Positions 15,552 through 26,442 of a DNA stretch of 64,000 nucleotides are shown piece after piece. The notes under the pieces are model-generated. The model did not search any database, was not told the origin of the DNA, and saw only the letters and a list, made by a program, of their open reading frames with translations. The stretch covers positions 5,837,837 through 5,901,836 of the forward strand of contig NC_061074.1 in NCBI RefSeq assembly GCF_021917145.1. Direction: 5' to 3'. The stretch is from Hypomesus transpacificus (lineage: Eukaryota > Chordata > Actinopteri > Osmeriformes > Osmeridae). The position numbers and the translations under genes were made by a program. Each line of letters opens with the position of its first letter. Positions within the stretch are counted from its first letter, which is position 1.

Positions 15552-18500
15552 ATCTCTCTCGCTCGCTCTCTGCTCTCGCTCGCTCGCTCAACTACCCCAT
15601 CAGTCAAATGGATATTATCAGACTGACGATTGGATATATCTTGTTGAAAATAGTGTTTAAAATGTTGGCATGTGTAAGGATCAAATGTCAAATGCTGGGC
15701 GTGTGCATTAACAAGGGGATGAGAGAACCAGTTAGGGGAGCCGGAGTAGGGGCGACACAAGGGCAGATGGAGGTTCAAGGATGGAGCTGTTGCCTAGAGT
15801 TTGTTTAATGAATTGGCATAGGGAGTAAACAGGCACCCCAGGCATTATCTGGACGCCCGCAGGGAGCAGCTGTGTGGTCGGGGGGGCACAGATCTCTCCA
15901 CCACACCCCCACCACAAATCATGTCACTGGTGCAGTGGAGTAGGAATCAGATATGGGGAAGGAGAGAGAGGCACTATTAGAGCTAATTACACACTTCACA
16001 CCTGGGCCCCACCACTGGGTCTGTGTGTGTGTCTGTTTGAATGTCATGTTGCTGCAGAGACAAAGTGCTGTACTTGAAAGCATGTCTCTGTCTCTGCATT
16101 TGCTTTTTATACATGAAGCAATGATACACAGGAGAGTGTGTGTGTGTGCACTGGTGTGTGCACTGGTGTGTGCACTGGTGTGTGCACTGGTGTGTGCACT
16201 GGTGTGTGCATGCTTCTGTGGAAAGACAAACATATCCCTCTGAGGGATCTACTTTTGTCTGTGTGTTCACACCTTAGTGCTCTTGTCTGTGTGTTCACAC
16301 CTTAGTGCTCTTGTGTTGAGTGGATGCTGTACCTGTGTGGATGATGAGCGGCTGGCCCTGGGGAAGGCATGCTTGGGTCTTCCTCTCCTCGCATTTCTCC
16401 TTTGTGGTGTTTGGGCCAAGGAAGCAGCAGCAGGCTGTCTCTCCACTGCATGCTGGGAGACCAGAGCCGCCAGGTGTCCGTGGAAACACAGCCAGCACAT
16501 CTGATTGGCCCTCAGAGACCCCCACCCCCCTGCACACTCTCATCCTCTCCAACAACACTGAGCTGTAATTAACTGCCAGACTGGGGCGGGCTGCCTTGTT
16601 ACTGATCAATACACACACACAAAATTGCAGCCAGGAAAAGGATATGATTCCCCCTATTCAGTATACCCTGTTAAGAATTCCCCCATCATTGATATGATAA
16701 TTCTTATCTCTAGGAATAAGGTAGTAATTATCGTTTTTTGTGCTTTTGGGGGGTATTTGGATTTTATTGAAAAGAAATGCATGAATTCAGCAGGAGCTGG
16801 GGTGGATCTGACCTCAGGGGACATTTGCGAAAGATTTTTGGGGAAGAAAGATGTAAATCTGCCATGTGTGTTAACATGGTGTTTTCAGCCCCCCTCCCCC
16901 TATGCTTGACAAAGTGGGGAACATCTGTGGATATTAGAGCTGTTTAATATTTGATGGTCCCACACGAGGCAAGCCCTTCCCTCTCCCACCCCTAACCTTG
17001 GAGGCGTTTCTCCAGGTGTGCTTCTCTCTTGCTCTCCTGCACACCCACTCAACCCCTTCTACCTTTGTCTCTCAGTGCCTCCTGCATTTAAGGACTCGAT
17101 CACATTTCTGACTGTGAAATAGAAGTCAATTAGCATAAAGGCACACATTTTGTTGCTTAGGTTGCAGAAACTGCTAGATTTGTCAGGTTCTTACCCACCA
17201 AATTATTTTTATTGGCATTGTGGGTTGTTAATGCCAGGAAAACATATCAAGAATGGTTTTGTGTCTAAATTGGGGATTGGGGATCACTGGGCTTGTCTCC
17301 TCATTGCAAAAGTATATTAAAAAATAAATGGATATTTTACGACTGAACTGACAGTGAAGTACTTGACAAGAAGGCAACACAGCCAGACAAAGATTAAACT
17401 AAATTGGTCAATTTCACTCCCAAATGGTCTCTCTGCTATGTTTGTCTCAGACTTCCCTGTCTGAGGCTCTATGGGTTATTTATTGATTAAGGAAGGATTG
17501 CCTCTTCATTGCAGAGGAAAGATATTGATCTGGGCAACTTCAAAGAATGTCCTTCACCACAGAGACCCATACACACGCAGTTATTCTTTCCCTCTCATGT
17601 TCTAATTAAAAGCTCAAACTGTTCAGAACTACAAAATCAGCCCCCTTTTCCTACAGTCAAGGATCCTGCTAGACGAAGACCCCTGGTTTGCGGACTCTGT
17701 ACCTTCCACGGTGTGTTTGATGTCTACCAGGAGGTCTGCACCCAGGCCTCTGGCCACTCTCTCCTTGTCTAATAGATGATTTCTGTTGCAGGTGGTACAG
17801 CTGCATGCTGGGGAAAAAGTGCAGCTTGACACCTTTGAAGGAGGAGCTGAGAAAACAAGGCGTGAGTGCACACTGAAGCCTTCAACGAAACACACACACA
17901 CATTTGTATAATAAATGCTAACGCCTTAAATCAATATACTGTACAATCCGTACAAATGTAGGGATCCAAGCTCAGACATGTCTGCATGCCCCATGCCCTG
18001 TGGGCAAGGAAAGATAATGGAGTTTCCCAAACCCAGCACCTCCCCCCATCTCTTTTGCGCCCCTCCAGAGACCCCTTTTACATCATGAGGGGTGGGGGGA
18101 GGAGTGGAAATCCCATGAACCATAACGGATCAATCCTCTTGTCCTAATACGTTGGCTAAGCAATGTCACAGACTGCCCTTGATTGAGCTGATTTCCGTTA
18201 GTGGAGCATGACAAACGCACGGTGGTGTGTCACTAATGTTCATCAACTCATATTAGTCTAGCATTAGCCTAGCACATGAGTGCTGACTGACTGTTACAGG
18301 CCTCCAGCCCTATGCCAGTCACTTTTCTCAGTAAACAAGCGACTCAATGGGCTTGAATGTCAGCAGACTTTCATTTGAGCAGTTCCCAGGGGGCTCATCC
18401 CTGTCAATCACCCCGAGTCCCCTGCCTGCAGTCCCCTGCCTGCAGTCCCCTGCCTGCAGTCCCCTGCCTGCAGTCCCCTGCCTGCAGTCCCCTGCCTGCA

Positions 18501-18778
18501 GTCCCCTGCCTACAGTCCCCTGCCTACAGTCCCCTGCCTGCAGTCCCCTGCCTGCAGTCCCCTGCCTGCAGTCCCCTGCCTGCAGTCCCCTGCCTACAGT
18601 CCCCTGCCTACAGTCCCCTGCCTACAGTCCCCTGCCTGCAGTCCCCTGCCTGCAGTCCCCTGCCTGCAGTCCCCTGCCTGCCACCCGACTAGGCCTCGCT
18701 CCTCCAGAGGTGTCACAAGCCTGTCTCTGCTCATCAGAGTTAGTGCAGCCATGGCAAACATCCAGGAGAGGGGGTGTT

Positions 18779-18809
<31 letters not shown>

Positions 18810-21071
18810 AATAAGAGACCCTAATTAACATGCAAATTCAGCTCACACACACCATCCTTCTGTTTTCCCCGGTCTCTCTCATCGCTCGTTTCATTTGGTG
18901 AGTGTTTTTAGGGGCCAAGGTCAGCTATCTGTAAAAGGCCATATCTCATTGACTCTGATCCAGTGACCCTAACCTTTCGCTCATTGGTGTAAATCCTCCT
19001 CGTGACGATTCTGTAAAAAAAATAAAAGGTTTGACTGTGTGAGTGAAAGGAGAAGTGGATCCTCTCATAGACTGATCTTCTTGACCAGCTCTTCATGTCT
19101 GTTAACGCCTGTTCTCTCTGGAGCACCAGCACCAAGTGTGTGAATGTGCTTTTCCTCCCCTGTGGAACAGTGCATCTTGTCACCTGCAAATGGGAAATGC
19201 AGCACGGGTTGCAGAATCCCTTTCAGCAGTCCAGTCACTGCAGACCTGCGTAAACATCAGACTCTTTTGTCTTTATGTTTTTGGTGTGTTTTGTCTGACT
19301 GTGTTTGTTGTGTCTGTTGTCATATTCCCAGGTGCCCAAGGTGACCCAGACTGAGTTCTGCCAGGGGAGAACCATGCGCTGGGCACTGGCCTGGAGTTTC
19401 TATGACGACGTAACTGTTCCGGTAAGGTGGCGCACACTGGCTGGGTGGAATAGACAGAAATATATACCAAAGTGCCACTCTGCATTTTAAAAAAGTGAGG
19501 TGAGGAGTAGAGTACAAGAAAAGAATTGCGGATCCCCGCCTTTGGTCTCCTCAGCTTACGGTTCTCCCTTACTCTTCTCCCTTTTCTCTCCTTTCCACTT
19601 TTCTAACACCCGCACCCTGAGTCTACCAGGGCTGTGGTACTAAATCCACCTGCTGCATAATGTTCCTAAACTCTGACACTTCCTCAATAATGCATGTGAA
19701 GGTCCACCCCCTCCTCCTCTTTTCCAGCCCATTCCATTAGACGCACTTAACACGCCCTCTGGGGAGGTGTTTGCGTCCCTTTAATTCGCTGTATCTAGGC
19801 AACAGTTGCCTTGGCACGAGGGTGCGCTCAAGCCATTCCGTCAAGAGTCCTGGGATGGAGAAAGAGGTTAGACAAACAGGCAGAATGAGGAAGAGGTGGC
19901 AGACGGGACAATAAAGCTTGAAATTATATTTATAAAACTGGAAACCAAAAATAAAAGGATGGCGTGAGTGCCGCCCGCTGTATAGAACAGGGAGGGTTAC
20001 TTGATGTTCCTGGTCTCTGCAGAGTTCCTGTAGTTCCTGTAGTCTATCTTGCCCTTTCAACATAAAGCCAGCTGAGCAGAAAGATTGGCCTACATTTCTG
20101 CAGCGCCCCCCTCCCCACCCTCTTCCACCTTCTTTTCTCCCCCCTTCCCATAGCCTGGCTCTACATCATTGCAAGGCAAAGGAGGAAGGAGGAGAACTGA
20201 GTGATTCGTTCACCTGTGTGTGTGTGTGTGCCCGTGTGTGTGTGTGAGCTCCCACGCTTAAGTCTGCATGCATGTGTTTGTACGCATGACTGACTGCACA
20301 TTTGTGCTTGCACGACAGTATGTGTTTGTGTCCATATGGACATGTACTGTCGTGGGTGCATGCATGAATGGCTGGTGGTCCACACATGGGTATACTTGAC
20401 CTAACCCCTTGAAGGATTGCTTGAGCAGACATCTATGTGACACTACATACAGTAGCTTTTTGACATTTCTTTTGACCCTCCCCCTTCATCAGCAGTACAC
20501 TGCACCAAGATGACCTGATCAATACCAATGACATCACACTACTGCTGACTGATGTCTTATCCAGGAAGTGAGACTCAATGTGGGATTTTACCTGAGACCA
20601 GGTCAGAGTAACTGGGCCCTTGGCCTTGTTGGGGTTGGTCTCTGTGGACGTTGTGTGACTCAAGAAGGCCCATGGCAGAAGGTGTGTCAGGCACTCAGTT
20701 TGCCAGGGTGGATTAACAGCGAGCGGTCAGGGGTCAACCTCCAGTGTCTGAGGCTTGGGGGCCCAGAGGGTGGGGAACAGAAGGACTGGGGTGGAGTGGA
20801 TGGTCAGGAGAGGTCCACACGTCAGCCACAGAGGTTAAATTGCCATCACATGTCTCTGTGTGTGTGCACTTATGAACGCATATGCTTGTCAGAGAGAGAC
20901 AGAGAGATGGGTAATTGAATAATGGCACTTTACCTGGAGAGCCAGTCTGTATGATGGTTAAGCACAGACTCCTTGTTTTCAAAAATGAGGGCAGGCTTCT
21001 GGAGAGGGGTTCTCATAACAGACAGACCAGAAAAGTGAGGTGTGGTCATGAAAGGCTTTCACCAAAGCCTG

Positions 21072-21170
<99 letters not shown>

Positions 21171-24071
21171 AGTGAGTCAGATAAATAATGGAAAGAGAGG
21201 GAAAGAGGAGTAGAGATGATTCTCGGGGGAGGAGTGGACTTAAAGCTGTAGACACATCAGACTGGAGTGTGTGTGTGTGTATGTGTGCCCAAGTGTAGAA
21301 GAGTAACATACATTGTGTTTTGTTTTTTGCATTAGTGAGAATTCAGGATACGGTTCTCTCTTTGTTTGTGAATGTGTCTCCTTCAATGCTATTGTAACTG
21401 TGTGTATCCATATAAGGGTGTGCTTGCACACAAAGAAAGGTTTGCCTTGATGGATTTTATTGATTTCCCTCCATCTCCTTTGAGCTGGGGGGCTTACAGA
21501 GCAGAGAGGGAAGCATTTGGAAACAATAAGTAATACGTGAAGCAGCTCTAACAAGGCCTCCCAGACTAGATGCTTTCTACACTGTCATTCACTACTCTAA
21601 TAAACACCCTTTCACTGTGGGAAGAGTCCATGAATTAAACATGACAGGCTTCATTAATGGTTTACATCCACCATCTAATGACGTTGTCACAGTGGAAAAG
21701 CCAGAGCTGATGGTAGGTCCGTCTGAAGGTCACAGACTAGAGTCCTTCATTGTTTAATTTGTTGGTCAGTTAGCCATATTGTCTGCTGTGTTTGACTACC
21801 AGTCCCCACCACTATCCAAGTATTTTTCAACTGACTCTGGAGCAAGGACAGGCCTGTCGCTGCCCTGTGACTTTTGGGAAGATGATTCAGGAGGGGTTAT
21901 TGTATGGGGACATGCTGAGATGAAGAATACCTCCGCCATAGCAGCATGACACCAGTGTCAGCATTGAGGCAGCCAGCCTCAATGTCATAGCAGGGGAGGT
22001 TAAAAGATATGGATGGGGTTCTCTCTTGTGGTGTGTTTCAGTACTGCAATAGAATTGTTCTTATGTCTTGTTGTGTTTTATTCCCTTTAATTTCTGATAA
22101 TAAACATAATGATATCCTCACAATTATTCATCTGAACATGTCTGGAGAAGGGCTATGGAGGGAGAGGAGAGATAAATATGGAGGGATAGAAGCCATAATG
22201 GGAGCAAAGGGAGGTAAGAGGCCTAAAGGGGACAGATTCATCATTAGGAATCCTTTAACTCCATATATCATTTTCTCTCTGGATGACTTGCTCTCATCCA
22301 TCTGTTGTTCACGCCAGCTCTCTTGCTCACTCCATCACCTTCAAACCATGGCCACCCAAAGGGATTTCCATGGAGACTCGGGGTGACACATCCCAGCTAA
22401 TTGTCCACTCAGTCAAGCATCGAGTTAGCATGGCTGTGTTACTTTTGTTCTGAAAATGTATGAAAAGGTTTTGTACATAAATGTTTTGTTTAATTTGTTG
22501 TGATTCTTGATATGGCTGTGCTGTAGTCCCTTCATTGTGTACTTATGTGGCAGCAGGGGTGTATCCAAGGTGTGTACCGGTGTGCATGTGACCCTACATG
22601 TGCATCACCAAGAAGCTGAAACGATCTGTTATTTTTTATATGTGAAGTATGTTGGAATGGTGTTAGTGTGTGTCAAGACAATAATCTTACGTTAGTCAGA
22701 ATCAAGAGTCCGTTAGTACCTATGACTAAATGTATAGTACCTGTACAAAACTGTACCTATGGGAGTCAAAGAATGAGTGTACTTTTGACTGATCCAGCAG
22801 TCCTAAGAATGAGTGCTTGTGAGTCATGGGTGTGGTCACTGTACCTTCCTCAGTATTAATGTCAACCTCAAATTTCGCTGATTAGGTCATCTTCATATAT
22901 AGAGGTAGATTATTTGTGGTAAGATTATCATTTGACAGTATGATTGAGCTAAACATATAGACAGTGGTTAAAGACACATTGGCTACAATAGTCTGAAGAT
23001 GTCCTTCTGTCTTTCCTCTTCTGGTCAGTCTCCCCCGAGTAAGAAGCGTAGGTTGGAGAAAGCTCGTAAGCCCCTGTCCTTCCTGGTACTCCACCCCACA
23101 CTCAAGGAGTTCCAGGCTCAGGCATCCTCCATAGGCTGCACCTCCAGCAGCACAGTAGAGACCATCACTGCCTGGGTGGAGAAGATCCTTACTGACCTAC
23201 GGGTAAGTGCATATGCATGTACGCTCTAAGAAACATACAAACACAAATGATTAAGTGATTTTGAACTGCTATGAGATCAAAGTCAGTCAAATGTAATATT
23301 TGCCCCAAAAAGTGACCTGCTGGATGCACAAATACACAAACACTACATGTTATGTCTCATGCGTCCCTGCAGATCCAACACAAGAGGGTCCCATGTGCGA
23401 AGAATGAACAGAGCCTGGTTCTGACCGCTGTGGAGAACACCTGGATCCACGGGCGCCAGAAACGTCGTGACCAGAACCGCCAACTCCGAGAAATCCCCCG
23501 AGCGCTCCCTGGAGCCGCAGCGAGCCCTAAACTCACCATACCTCAGAACTCACAAACCCAGCAGCCCTCCACACACAGCAAGGACAACCAGGAAGATCCA
23601 GACAAACCTGCAGGTGCTCCAACCCACAAACAACAGGCTGTACATCTGGGGGCGAATGGGTGTGACTCGAAGGGGAAAAGTGAAAAGGAACCTCAGATAA
23701 AGGAAGCCAGTAGTGTCCCTAAAGATGAAAATTGCCAGGATGTCAACATGGAGTCCCCCATATCAACAACACTGCCAAAACACCGAGTGTCAGCACTGCT
23801 TCCAGAAAAGGAAGTCCACTTTACCCCACCACTAGAAGAGCTTACCAGTGCACCGGAAGGGGAAGCTGCCATACAGGATGTAGTGCCATCAGGGCAGCCC
23901 ATAAGCCCCACACTACAACACTTTCTATTCAAGAGCCTGGTAAATATTAAGACAGAGGAAAATGATGTTGCTGTAGAGATGCACTGGATGGAGGGGCAAA
24001 CTAAGGATCTGATGAACCAGCTATGTACTTACATGAAGAACACTCTCTATAGAATTGTGGCCAAGCCCTAG
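6521..24071 (+). CDS. mettl16: METTL16, U6 snRNA / MAT2A mRNA m6A methyltransferase (complete, 9 coding exons)
   Basis: METTL16 transfers methyl from S-adenosylmethionine to adenosine N6 in U6 snRNA and in MAT2A mRNA hairpins, and so controls SAM homeostasis. Coding exons: 6521-6648, 13609-13796, 14705-14845, 14972-15087, 15322-15464, 17792-17861, 19332-19421, 23029-23202, 23373-24071 (TAG 24069-24071). All have GT/AG borders, and phases add to 583 codons (human is about 562 residues). The start [20 protein letters not shown] matches the N-terminal RNA-binding segment. The SAM-pocket stretch [16 protein letters not shown] is split across exons 2 and 3. The catalytic NPPF lies at about residues 180-183 in exon 4. 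A KK/RR-rich linker ([11 protein letters not shown]) precedes the VCR region, and the C terminus VEMHWMEGQ...DLMNQLCTY matches VCR2. The low-complexity part of the last exon is the fast-evolving linker. Intron 1 is about 7 kb. Confidence 0.96.
7106..7336 (+). repeat. dispersed fish repeat, AATCAAATTTATTTGTATAG-type, copy 1
   Basis: It begins AATCAAATCAAATTTATTTG and continues through AAACTCCCAGAAAAACTCCC and GGGAGGAGCAATTCAGAGAG. I recognise this as a very common teleost interspersed repeat whose superfamily I cannot name with certainty. Its first ~95 bases recur, nearly identical and inverted, at 57493-57588. The short ORF across it is fortuitous. Confidence 0.75.
8864..8910 (+). repeat. CT/GA dinucleotide microsatellite
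   Basis: An almost pure CT tract lies inside mettl16 intron 1, with CTCTCTC-rich flanks from about 8786. Arg/Glu and Ser/Leu alternating ORFs across it are artefacts. Confidence 0.95.
9808..9860 (+). repeat. 53-base uninterrupted C homopolymer
   Basis: Every base from 9808 to 9860 is C, in mettl16 intron 1. This could be a true poly(dC:dG) tract or a sequencing/assembly artefact; homopolymer length is unreliable on many platforms. Confidence 0.9.
12206..12250 (+). repeat. AC-rich microsatellite
   Basis: An imperfect ACACAC tract with AGAC and GCAC interruptions, within mettl16 intron 1. Confidence 0.85.
12985..13032 (+). mobile_element. decayed L2-type LINE 3' tail fragment
   Basis: TTTGGATAAAA, then CTGCTAAATAAATAAATAAA and ATGTAAATGTA, match the 3' end of the LINE at 49508-49570 but lack the central GCGT. 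Only about 50 bases are recognisable, so this could equally be the tail of a SINE sharing that end. Confidence 0.6.
15490..15549 (+). repeat. TC/GA microsatellite
   Basis: A pure TC tract starting about 26 bases after the splice donor of mettl16 coding exon 5 (donor at 15465), followed by degenerate CGCT-type units to about 15590. Confidence 0.95.
16146..16210 (+). repeat. 12-bp tandem repeat, about 5 copies
   Basis: The unit GTGTGCACTGGT is repeated about five times in mettl16 intron 5, next to TG-rich sequence. Confidence 0.9.
16259..16315 (+). repeat. 28-bp direct repeat, 2 copies
   Basis: Two adjacent identical units starting at 16259 and 16287, each containing GTGTTCACACCTTAGTGCTC. Confidence 0.85.
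17862..19331 (+). other. mettl16 intron 6
   Basis: Non-coding. It holds the 14-bp minisatellite described separately and a TG tract at about 18783-18810. No gene was seen. Confidence 0.65.
18416..18684 (+). repeat. 14-bp minisatellite, about 19 units
   Basis: The unit is GTCCCCTGCCTGCA, with a GCCTACA variant in five units. As 14 is not a multiple of three, the array cycles through the three frames every 42 bases and gives a long Ser/Pro/Cys/Leu-rich ORF in two frames. It is intronic and not a gene. Confidence 0.95.
19422..23028 (+). other. mettl16 intron 7
   Basis: This 3.6-kb intron holds GT-rich simple sequence (20216-20250) and the long TG tract (21073-21170). No coding sequence was recognised. 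Confidence 0.65.
21073..21170 (+). repeat. TG/CA microsatellite, about 97 bp
   Basis: An uninterrupted GTGTGT tract in mettl16 intron 7, the longest dinucleotide array in the window. Length polymorphism is likely. Confidence 0.97.
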
Positions 24072-24236
24072 TGGACTTTTTTGGTAGGAGAGAGTGGACA
24101 ATTTCTGAACCAAATTTAGTTCTGTTCCTGGGCAATTTTTGCATATCATTTCATTGTAATTTACAGAAACTTTGCCAAAGCAACACATTATGTTATGAGG
24201 CATAAAAGTTAACTGTTTTGATCATCAGTTATTTGT

Positions 24237-24242
24237 AATAAA
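24237..24242 (+). terminator. poly(A) signal of mettl16
   Basis: AATAAA lies 166 bases after the mettl16 stop, followed at about 24264 by GT-rich sequence. This gives a short 3' UTR. Confidence 0.7.
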
Positions 24243-26240
24243 TGTATTTTAGTACATACATTGGTCTGTACACTTTATTGAGTTTTCCAAAAGGCAGTTT
24301 TTACAATCAGCCACTGGAGGGCGTCACATGCTTTCAGAACTTGTAGAATTGCACCACCTCATTTCATGGAAGGGAGCCTCGCATTTGTGAATGGCCTCTC
24401 GTAGTGCTAAAATTAGAGACCAATGCAAATTAACTGAAATATTCCATGATTGATGCTGGTTAATGAGTAATGAGCTTTGTCCTTCTCAAATAATACTAAA
24501 TATATGCAGGATGCCCCACAATTTCCTGTCGTGTCAATTTAGTTGTGCCCCATTATGGGGTTGCAGCCGACATACTTCCTGCACAGAGGGGTGAAAAACA
24601 GGAAAAGTGAACCCAGGACACCAACTATTTGTTGAGCTTTTGCTTGTGGTGAGTCAGTGCACAAGCTTATATTACGCAAAACTGAGGTCTCACGTGCTTC
24701 CCCTGGGTCTCACCAGGACTTTGACTTGTGTGCTAGGGTCATGTGGCAAGTGAAAGCTATTACAGTATGCGAGTTTCAGCAAATGATACTGTCTTTGGCA
24801 GTTGGCCACATTATTGGTCTGTCTCAAGGGAACTGGTGACAAACATGTCCCATGGGGTTCAAGAATCTTTAAATGATCCCAACACTGAAGGAAGTTTTAA
24901 TTGCAGTAGTGGGATCTGTGTCTGACCTTTCTAGCCAGTATCCACAGGATGCTGTACAGCAGACGTTAGTGTCAGCAAAATCAACTTGCAGAACGGCCAC
25001 CAGTAGGAAATGTTTACACATCAAGTCAGTATCTGATGCTCTTTTACTACATCCCCGTCCACTCAAAGTAATATTTTTCCAGTGAAGTACCTTACTGTAT
25101 GAGAAACACACATGCATACATTATTATATAAACGTCAGAGGGTGTCAGTTGCACTACTGGAGTAATTTGTATGTGCAATTAAAGACATGTCATATGCTGT
25201 GTGTAGATAACACATGTAGAATGGTATGTTGCCTAAATGTTACACAACAGTTAAAGAGTTTAGACTGTGATGTATGTGCTTTGTAAATAGCTAAGCACCA
25301 TAGAAGATGGTAGGCTTAGAGAACTGCATATCTCTCAACTCAGACTGGTTAACTGTAAAGGCTTTCATGCAATTCTTTGTTCTAATATTTTCTTAATAAC
25401 TTCTCAGTATTGCACAATATTTGCTGACAGCTGTCTATTTTTTACTCAGTTGGTAAGAGAAAATTGGGGATTTTTCCCAACGTTTCATCGGGGCTTTGTA
25501 ATTTTCGTGGTCTCAGACGAAAGGAAGATCAAGAAGAGTTTACTTTGTGACACTGGCAGAATCAATGTGTTACACAGTGGAATACATTTGAGAAACAGGA
25601 CACATTTTCAGTTTGTTACCGGCGTTCCTCTGTGAAAAGCAGCATTTCTTAAAAACAATAATTGACATTATTTGTCAAGCCTGCTAGTTTTGATATATTT
25701 AATTACAGGTGCACGTTAGGCTACTTCATGAAACCCAGATATTGGTCTGATATGCATCTAATTGTGCAACTGAGTGAATTTAATTGTAGGCTACATAATG
25801 TTATAGCCCACAAGGTACCATAAAGGATGTAAATGTTAAGGCGAGAGTCTGTCATTTTTATGCAAACGTGAATAACAGGCCTCTGCCCATGTGTGCAAGC
25901 GCCTACCTTGTTGTCTCCGTGGGGATTGGTTGTGAATTCTCTATATGTTAATGAAATGTAAATTTACTGCAGTGAGTGGTGACAAGCAAATTGTGGTTTA
26001 AAAGTCCATGACAGCATATTAAGACAGTGTTAAAAAAAAGTACGGTCATTAAAAAAACATGGATGGGGAGTAAATATTAAATATATTTGTTTATACCAAT
26101 AAACTGAAATATATGGCAAAGGCAGTCTTAATTTGGCCCGGCGTTTGACAGTTCGTTCCTTATTCCCTCTCTGTTTTCTATTTTTCTCTGTAGAGTATAG
26201 GGAGGGAATATAAATTGTGGGCGGCCACCAATGGAGTGGT
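24243..26240. other. intergenic region between mettl16 and mnt
   Basis: No recognisable coding sequence. A canonical CACGTG E-box is at 24691-24696. Several unrelated short ORFs lack homology. Confidence 0.55.
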
Positions 26241-26442
26241 TTTGGCCCTGATTTGTTTCCTCGTACTCGAAGCGCCATCTTGTTGCAACTCCTCTACGTA
26301 TGTTGAAGAGTTTCTACGAGGGGGTATCCTATTACCCTTTTCTTCAGTGTACTAGACTGGGATATAATCACGCTCAAACAGAAAGTACATACATTGAAAT
26401 ACTAAAGTTTCTGTAGAAAAAAAGATTTACAATTGGATAGAA
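26200..26442 (+). promoter_or_regulatory. probable mnt promoter / 5' UTR with YY1-like site
   Basis: The sequence just before the mnt ATG contains GCCATCTTG (26274-26282), the complement of the YY1 core CAAGATGGC, which often sits just downstream of transcription starts in TATA-less promoters. The start site is inferred; no splice acceptor is obvious between here and the ATG at 26443. Confidence 0.45.

Larger units (their letters stand above)
15550..17791 (+). other. mettl16 intron 5, non-coding
   Basis: It contains the short tandem arrays at 16146-16210 and 16259-16315. No recognisable gene is present; the many overlapping ORFs come from GT/CA-rich simple sequence. Confidence 0.65.

Noticed and set aside
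15434..15808. Ser-Leu and Glu-Arg repeat ORFs on both strands
   Set aside because: Translation of the TC/GA microsatellite next to mettl16 coding exon 5.
18347..18811. Long Pro/Cys/Ser-rich ORFs in two frames
   Set aside because: Produced by the 14-bp minisatellite in mettl16 intron 6; no start context or homology.
23357..23539. Minus-strand ORF opposite the last mettl16 exon
   Set aside because: Shadow of the real coding exon; the plus-strand frame has clear METTL16 homology.
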